The notes below the pieces were generated by a model that made no database searches, was not told the origin of the DNA, and saw only the letters and a program-made list of their open reading frames with translations. This document shows positions 57,298 through 64,000 of a DNA stretch of 64,000 bases, piece after piece. A program made the translations under genes and the position numbers. Within the stretch, counting starts at the first letter, position 1. Each line of letters starts with the position of its first letter. The stretch is from Spinacia oleracea (Eukaryota; Streptophyta; Magnoliopsida; Caryophyllales; Amaranthaceae), in NCBI RefSeq assembly GCF_020520425.1, contig NC_079492.1:117153157-117217156 (forward strand), given 5' to 3'.

Positions 57298-58479
57298 ATG
57301 GCTGTACCAACTACCAGAAAAGATCTCATGATAGTCAATATGGTCCCTCACCATCCATCAATGCACGGTGTTCTCCGACTCATCGTTACTTTAGACGGTG
57401 AAGATGTTATTGACTGTGAACCGATAGTGGGTTATTTACACAGAGGTATGGAAAAAATTGCGGAAAATCGAACAATTATACAATATCTGCCTTATGTAAC
57501 ACGTTGGGATTATTTAGCTACTATGTTTACAGAAGCAATAACTGTAAATGGGCCAGAACAATTGGGAAATATTCAAGTACCTAAAAGAGCTAGCTATATC
57601 AGAGTAATTATGTTGGAGTTAAGTCGGATAGCTTCGCATTTATTATGGCTCGGCCCTTTTATGGCCGATATTGGCGCGCAGACCCCTTTTTTCTATATTT
57701 TAAGAGAAAGGGAATTAATATATGATTTATTCGAAGCTGCTACCGGTATGAGAATGATGCATAATTATTTTCGTATTGGAGGAGTAGCTGCCGATCTTCC
57801 TTATGGATGGATAGATAAATGTTTAGATTTTTGTGATTATTTTTTAATAGGGCTTACTGAATACCAAAAACTTATTACGCGAAATCCTATTTTTTTAGAA
57901 CGAGTTGAGAACGTCGGCATTATTGGTGGAGAAGAAGCAATAAATTGGGGTTTATCAGGCCCAATGCTACGCGCTTCCGGAATACAATGGGACCTGCGTA
58001 AAGTTGATCATTGTGAGTGTTACGACGAATTTGATTGGGAAGTCCAATGGAAAAAATAAGGAGATTCATTAGCTCGTTATTTAATACGAATCGGTGAAAT
58101 GGCCGAATCTGTAAAAATTATACAACAAGCTCTAGAAGGAATTCCAGGGGGTCCCTATGAGAATTTAGAAATTCGACGCTTTAACAGAATAAAATATCCT
58201 GAATGGAATGATTTTGAATATCGATTCATTAGTAAAAAGCCATCTCCTGCTTTTGAATTGTCGAAACAAGAGCTTTATGTAAGAGTCGAAGCCCCAAAGG
58301 GAGAATTAGGAATATTTTTGATAGGAGATCAGAGTGTTTTTCCTTGGAGATGGAAAATTCGTCCCCCGGATTTTATCAATTTGCAAATTCTTCCTCAGTT
58401 AGTTAAAAAAATGAAATTGGATGATATTATGACGATACTAGGTAGCATAGATATCATTATGGGAGAAGTTGATCGTTGA
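57298..58479 (+). pseudogene. ndhH: ndhH with one internal stop (plastid origin)
   Basis: Plastid NADH dehydrogenase-like complex subunit H (49-kDa homologue). The total span is exactly 393 codons plus stop, the usual length. Blocks include [40 protein letters not shown] and [21 protein letters not shown] at 58057-58059 replaces the Glu codon of the QKEGDS segment and splits the frame after residue 253; the remainder continues in frame to 58479. The conserved [11 protein letters not shown] has become [11 protein letters not shown]. Nuclear relic. Confidence 0.95.
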
Positions 58480-58480
58480 A

Positions 58481-59039
58481 ATGATAATTGATACAACAAC
58501 AACAAAAGTACAAGCTATCAATTCTTTTTCCATATTGGAATTCTTAAAAGAGGTTTATGAGACTATATGGATGCTTTTCCCTATTTTGATTCTCGTATTG
58601 GGAATTACAATAGGTGTACTAGTAATTGTATGGTTAGAAAGAGAAATATCCGCAAGTATACAACAACGTATTGGACCTGAATATGCTGGTCCTTTGGGGA
58701 TTCTTCAAGCTTTAGCGGACGGAACAAAACTGCTTTTTAAAGAAAACCTTCTTCCATCTAGGGGGGACACATATTTATTTAGTATTGGACCTTCTATAGC
58801 AGTCATATCGATTCTACTAGGTTACTTAATAATTCCTTTTGGGTCTCGCCTTGTTCTAGCCGATCTCAGTATTGGTGTTTTTTTATGGATCGCTGATTCA
58901 AGCATTGCTCCGATTGGACTTCTTATGTCAGGATATGGATCAAATAATAAATATTCCTTTTTAGGTGGTCTACGGGCTGCTGCCCAATCAATTAGTTATG
59001 AAATACCATTAACTCTAAGTGTGTTATCCATATCTCTAC
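58481..59039 (+). pseudogene. ndhA: ndhA exon 1 and intron start (plastid origin)
   Basis: Exon 1 of plastid NDH subunit A, a multi-span membrane protein. [37 protein letters not shown] and [20 protein letters not shown] are recognised. The start ATG at 58481 follows the ndhH stop by two bases, as in plastid genomes. The exon ends before GTGTGG, the group II intron start. About 165 bases of intron follow before a (TA)n tract. Exon 2 is absent. Confidence 0.93.
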
Positions 59040-59176
59040 GTGTGGTTCGTTAAGACATAGGTCTTCACCTTTACCTATGTATTTTTATGTTTTTAAGAAT
59101 AAAAATAAAATGTATTGAATAGCATCATATTTTTTTTATTCACAAATTCGGTTGATAAGTTAAAACAGATAGTTAG

Positions 59177-59201
59177 ATGAGTGAAAGAAAACAGCTTCCA
59201 A

Positions 59202-59275
<74 letters not shown>

Positions 59276-59352
59276 CCGTATATGAGATATTCACCTCATA
59301 CGGCTCCTCAAGAGCCATAAATAAATTTGGAAGCTGTTTTCTTTTACTCATC
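59177..59352. repeat. Inverted repeat at the right NUPT junction
   Basis: GTGAAAGAAAACAGCTTCC near 59182-59200 reappears as its reverse complement near 59335-59348. Between them are (TA)n and the reverse complement of a group II intron piece (GAGCCGTATGAGGTGAATAT). The plastid intron therefore continues in inverted orientation after the TA tract. Confidence 0.88.
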
Positions 59353-59369
59353 TATATATATATAATGAA

Positions 59370-61953
59370 TTAATTTCGATAAACATTTCTATTTTTAATT
59401 TCCAAAAATAGCAACAAAATTTCTGAATTTTTGTTCAACCATCTGAAATTACGAAAAATGCCCTTGGAGGAGAAAATTCCATTTCTCTTCTTCCTCCTAC
59501 TCTCCACGTATGTTTCATTCCCCCTTTTTCTTTGAAATCAGTCCAAATTCTTGCCTTGGAGACCAAGGACTTCTCCTTCTTCATCACTCTACCTACTTAC
59601 AAAAATCAGAATTTCCAATTCAATTTCAATAAATCAACCAAAACACAAAATCCAATCTCACTCTTCTTGTTCTTCTGTGACGCAAATCACCACCGCCAAC
59701 ATCCACCGTCCGACCACCACCTCAACCACCGACCACCACTGTCTACCACCTCTGACTACCACCCCAACCACCGTCTTCCCCCAGCACCACCGAACACCAC
59801 CCCCTCACCGCCTCCCCCTCCTCTGCTTTCCCTTTTCACACATCCCCTGCCTTCCCCCTTCCCCCGCCTCGCAACACCACACCCCCCACCACCAACTCAG
59901 CACCACCACCTCCAGCCACCAATACCACCATCACCTAACCTCTCTACAACCACCCTGCATTGTCCGACGGCCCAGAACCACCGCGAAACACCACGCAAAT
60001 CTCCCTTGTTTCTCCTCACCTTCGCGCCACTCACCACCCTCTTTCTTGCTGCTCCGTCGCCTCCGGCGTCGAGTCACCCCACCCTTCCTTCCTCTCCTCC
60101 CCTATTCCGTCCTCCCCTCCGCCCATAACTGACCGGAGAACACCCTCAAACTTTCCTGTATTTCCCTCCTTTGCTCGACCTCTCTCTCCCCTTCCGTGCT
60201 GTTCCACCGCCGCGAACCAACCACCTTCACCATCACCGTCATTCTCCCACGCGGTCTCGCGCTGCCGCGACACCAGGGCCGCCGCCCAGCCGCCCCTCTT
60301 TCCTCCCCTGTTCGTGCTCTGCTTCGCACCCCCCTTTCCCTCTTTTGGTCGACTATCATGAACCCAAATACCAGACCTTGTTTTATTGCTTTATCAAACC
60401 CAAAACAAAAGGGTTGGGCCCAATTTTAATATTTGGGTTTTGGTAAGCTCATTTCCTATTTCTATTTTCAGATTTATGAATTTACCTTTCATGTTCTTCT
60501 AAATAAATTTGATAAAGTATTTCAATATATATTTATATAAATAATTACAAATAAAATTATTTATTATTTCAGGTAGGAAAATATATTTAATTTTCGGTTT
60601 TTACTAAAATTAAGTTACTAGCTTGCGTTAACAAAAAGGTAATTTAAGTAAATTTCATGTAAAGCGATTTATGAGTTATAAAATTATATTTTTGAAATTT
60701 CGATTAACAATAATATTTTCGTTAAATTTATGAAATTATATTTTTATTAAAATTCGTTATTTATAAATTCATTACTTATATATTTTATTATTTATAAAAA
60801 TATCGATTTTAGATTATTTATTATTTTAAGTAACTAATTGAATGATTTAATATTCTGAAAGAAATCGGACTTGGAGCTCAGGAAGAATGATCCATCAAAC
60901 GGGAAGTGTAAAACGACGGTTGAGGTAACGGCTATTGCTAGTACCCGCAATCCCCTTAAAAATGTATTATGAAATTATGACGTTATGATTGAATTTATGA
61001 ATTGAATGTTTTTATGTGTTTTCTGGATTGTGGGATGAAGTATGATTTGTTTGAATCGTTTCTTATAATATGATTTGATTGAGTTTTCTCATAAAATGAT
61101 GCTTATGCAATGCTATGGAAGAAATGATATTTTTTATTGATCCCAGGATCAAAATGATGATTTATGATATAAAAGAGTTATGTTATTTCAACTGAAACAC
61201 AAGCCAAGGCTTGGTAAAAATTACATAAAACATGATAAATGAAAGTGAAAGACCTGGTTTGTCTGGCGGTATATAAACTACCATCTTCCTATCTATCGGT
61301 CATGCATGCACCACGGACACCTGTCCACCCATGGATTACGAGCCCAGACTCCCATGGTTTATGAGCCCAGGCTCAGGGCCCAGGCCCATGTCGCGATGAT
61401 GAGGCCAGGCTCTTATGGGCCCAGGCCCAGTGGAGAATTCCTTCACGGTTCGTACTTGCCGACAACTAGCATGTTAATTAAATGTTTATGAATGACGTTT
61501 TCATTAAAAGTTTATGAATGAATTAAGTATGATGTTTTATTAATTGTTTTACTTATTCTATTCTCCCTGTGTTATTAAATAAAATGAGTTGAAATGAATT
61601 TTACGTTGCTAGGATAGTCGTTACTGAGTCTTCGGCTCACCGTTTTGTTTTCCGTTTTAGGTACTGCGGGGAACGTTGGACACGAGTAGTGGCGAGGAAT
61701 TTCACTTAAATATTATTCACCTAGTTTATGCTTAATGTCTTAATAGTTTAATTAAAGACTTTTAGTAATTTATGTACTTGTATTTTGGGAATGTAAAGGA
61801 TTATCATATTAAATTGGAGGTTTTTATGGCTTATGTATGATGTTGCCTTGTAATTTCCAAGAGGGAATTACGGCAGGTAATGTCCCGACCAAATTAGGTT
61901 AATTCCGCTGCTAATTATGATTTAATAATTGAATTAGAGGTCGGGGCGTTACA
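59370..61953 (+). other. Remainder of solo LTR copy B
   Basis: No gene is supported. It includes a CCA/CCT-rich stretch (59690-60350) with overlapping artefactual ORFs on several frames. A 3' part matches copy A, including ACTGAGTCTTCGGCTCACCG. Confidence 0.6.
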
Positions 61954-62678
61954 TTATTTCATTATTTCAAGTATTTCTAGTTTAGGACTTTAAGTTAGCA
62001 TATTGAATGAAGTTCAAGACGATTCCAAGCTAACAAGGTGAAGAAGATTGGATGCTTCAAGACAAAGTTTTGGGCCATAATAGTTCACCAAGTTTATTTA
62101 TGCACTATATATATTGTGAATGAATGTATATTATGCATGAATGTTGTTTGTATGCTCGATTAGATTTAGTTCACTAAATAATCGAACCAACATAGAAACA
62201 ACTAGGTCCAAAGTAATATTGAGTTTAAAGTTTCCCTTCCAAATCAAGCACTTACAAAAATCTAAGGATCTAACGTAGTAGGTTTCCGCCAAAGCGAGGT
62301 GCTATTTTAGTTGACTTAGATGGTATGGTATCCCAAAGGAACACATTGATTATGGTTTTAACTCAAACAACAATGCCATATGTTGTGACAATGGGATAAA
62401 TTATGGTATTAATTTATTAACCAAGATTAATTTGGAGATTACTAGCAATAGGTTTTGCTTACCTAGAATCTTAAAAGACTTAAGAAATGCCAAAGGTGCT
62501 TAAGGATTTAGGACTTTTAGGGTCTTGGAATCGTTTCATTTAATTTTGGACCATGTTTTGCTTTTGCATGAATGAAATGTTTAATAGCTTTAATGATTGC
62601 ATGTTCGCATTTACTTCAAAGTTATTAAAGATTATGAATGGTTATTTATTCCAAATTATTTTCAAATGTAGTAATCAA

Positions 62679-63503
62679 ATGACCGCAAACAATAACAACT
62701 CATTCAACCTACGTTCAATTCTCGACAAAGAGAAGTTGAACGACAACAATTTTCTCGACCGACAAAGGAACTTGCAAATAGTTCTAATGCATGAGGAAAA
62801 AGAATATGTCCTTGAGGAAGAGTTACCAGAGGCCGCATGGCTGAAGGTGACTCAAGATGCCCTTAACCGTTGGATCCAGGCCAACAGGGATGTCAAATGT
62901 GTGATGCTTGCATCCATGAATCCTGAACTTCAGAAAACGTTCATTAACTCGGATGCTTACTAAATTATCTCGTAGTTGAAGAACATGTTTCAGGATCAGG
63001 CCAGAGTCGAAAGATTCGAGACTCAGAGGTTGATCCTTGAGACTAAGCTCAAGAAAGGAGAACTAGTGATCCCGCATGTTCTTAAGATGATTGGAATGTT
63101 TGAGAATATGAGAGTTCTAAATTCCGACGTCTCAAATGAAATAGCCATTGACATCATTCTCTATTCGCTTCATAGTGGATATGATCAGTTCAAGTTGATT
63201 TACAACATGAACATTATGGAGAAAACTCTTACTGAGCTTCACGGTATGATGAAAACCGCTGAAAAGACGCTCAAGCAAGAGAATAAGCATGACGTGCTTA
63301 TGGTGCGTAAGGGCATGGGCTTCAAGAAATCAGGCAAGGGAAAAGGCAAGAAGGGTAAGGGCAAGGCTGCTCCCACACCTAAGTCCAACAGCACTAGTTC
63401 TGGTAAACAGAAAAGGGTGTCTCGTTCTCCTACCGACTCTGAATGCTTCTACTACTAGAATAAGGGGCATAGGAAGAGGGATTGCTTGAAGAGAAAGGAA
63501 GAA
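62679..63503 (+). pseudogene. Ty1/copia gag, broken by several stops
   Basis: Starts at ATG 62679 (MTANNNNSFNLRSILDKEKL). Copia gag features follow: EEELPEAAWLKVTQDALNRW, MNPELQKTFINSDAY, then RFETQRLILETKLKKGE and ILYSLHSGYDQFK. In-frame stops interrupt it at 62961-62963 (TAA), shortly after (TAG, 62973) and at 63456-63458 inside the zinc knuckle. The knuckle reads ECFYY-stop-NKGHRKRDC, so the second Cys of CX2CX4HX4C is Tyr. The basic KKSGKGKGKKGKGK tract before it is typical of gag nucleocapsid. Confidence 0.88.
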
Positions 63504-64000
63504 AAGAAGGACGGAAACGTCGCTTCTCCTTTAGGTATGTATGTTATACATTGTAATCTTGCAAATTCGACTTCTTGGGTACTGGTTGTGGCTCACACTT
63601 ATATTCCAATTCGCATGGACTAAGGAGAAGTAGAAATCTTGATAAAGGTGAGATGGATATACGTGTGGGAAATGGAGCACGGATTTCTGCATTAGCCGTA
63701 TGATCTTATTTTATATCTTTGCCTAGTGGTTTTGTTTTGGAACTAGAAAACTATTACTATGTTCCTAGTATCACCAGAAACATTATTTCCGTTTCAAGTT
63801 TCGATTCTAAAGGTTTTAGTTTTCAATTTAAAGACAATAGTTGTTCTTTTTCTTTGAATGGAATGTTTTATGGTTCAGCACAACAAGAAAATGGTCTATA
63901 TGTGCTAGATACGAGCAAACACATTTATAACATAAATACCAAAAAGGCTAAAACTGGTGATTCCGATCTCATATATCTGTGGCATTGTGGATTAGGCCAT
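63504..64000 (+). pseudogene. Copia protease and GAG-pre-integrase start, frameshifted
   Basis: TGGGTACTGGTTGTGGCTCAC encodes remnants of the aspartic protease site (WV... then GCGSH), with bases missing where the catalytic D-T-G would be. Further on come SGFVLELENYYYVPSITRNI, ISVSSFDSKGFSF, then DLIYLWHCGLGH at the window edge, the GAG-pre-integrase motif. Reverse transcriptase and integrase would follow outside the window. Confidence 0.82.

Noticed and set aside
59160-59351. ORF of alternating Tyr-Ile
   Set aside because: Translation of the (TA)n tract.
59532-60361. Pro/His/Ser-rich ORFs in solo LTR copy B and the counterpart in copy A (19642-20073)
   Set aside because: Overlapping open frames in a CCA/CCT-rich stretch of an LTR with no domain. 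The two copies do not conserve a protein.

Overview
The window looks like nuclear DNA of a eudicot plant. It has spliced genes with GT-AG introns, plant-type MITEs, LTR retrotransposons, a Mutator-like unit, and organelle DNA inserted among mobile elements. Order Caryophyllales (Amaranthaceae) is plausible but cannot be proved from the sequence alone. Little of the window is ordinary gene space. The clearest intact host gene is a five-exon 60S ribosomal protein L10a gene on the minus strand (29468-31593). Two short Tyr/Pro-rich cell-wall protein genes (3655-4227 and 28218-28697) share promoter, signal peptide and 3' flank, and are the ends of a local duplication that also left relics near 24.0 and 27.85 kb.

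Layout. 1-7.8 kb: repeats, extensin-like gene 1 and a Stowaway MITE. 7.86-23.92 kb: a 16-kb LTR retrotransposon with 1464-bp LTRs about 1.4% different and a perfect 5-bp target duplication (ATACC). It has no recognisable gag-pol and carries captured DNA: a scrambled mitochondrial segment with rRNA pieces, an exon fragment of a YTH-domain (ECT-type) m6A reader, and a nested 2.6-kb solo LTR. 24-28.7 kb: a foldback element, a Stowaway, extensin relics and extensin-like gene 2. 29-31.8 kb: RPL10a.

31.9-49.8 kb: the most unusual block. It looks like a ~17.9-kb Mutator-like unit flanked by a matching 9-bp GAATAAACC. It holds a disabled FAR1/MURA-type transposase, a degenerate Ulp1/C48-like gene with AT-hooks on the minus strand, ten exact-length 129-bp repeats, and then four plus-strand cargo genes. 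These are a small basic protein ending in a SUMO-interaction-like motif, a PB1-like/plant-mobile-domain protein paralogous to the C48 partner, a GRF zinc-finger coiled-coil membrane-anchored protein, and a compact NAC-domain protein. Several SINEs and a MITE are nested in it.

49.9-53.3 kb: MITEs, a truncated small ORF and an 864-bp foldback element. 53.36-64.0 kb: a degenerate Ty1/copia element running off the right edge. Its leader is split by a second copy of the 2.6-kb LTR (TSD TTATT), which itself contains a ~2.8-kb plastid insertion (end of ycf1, rps15, ndhH with one nonsense codon, ndhA exon 1) flanked by (AT)n tracts and ending in an inverted plastid fragment. That is three levels of nesting.

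All assignments rest on reading the sequence and recognising families; no database search was run.
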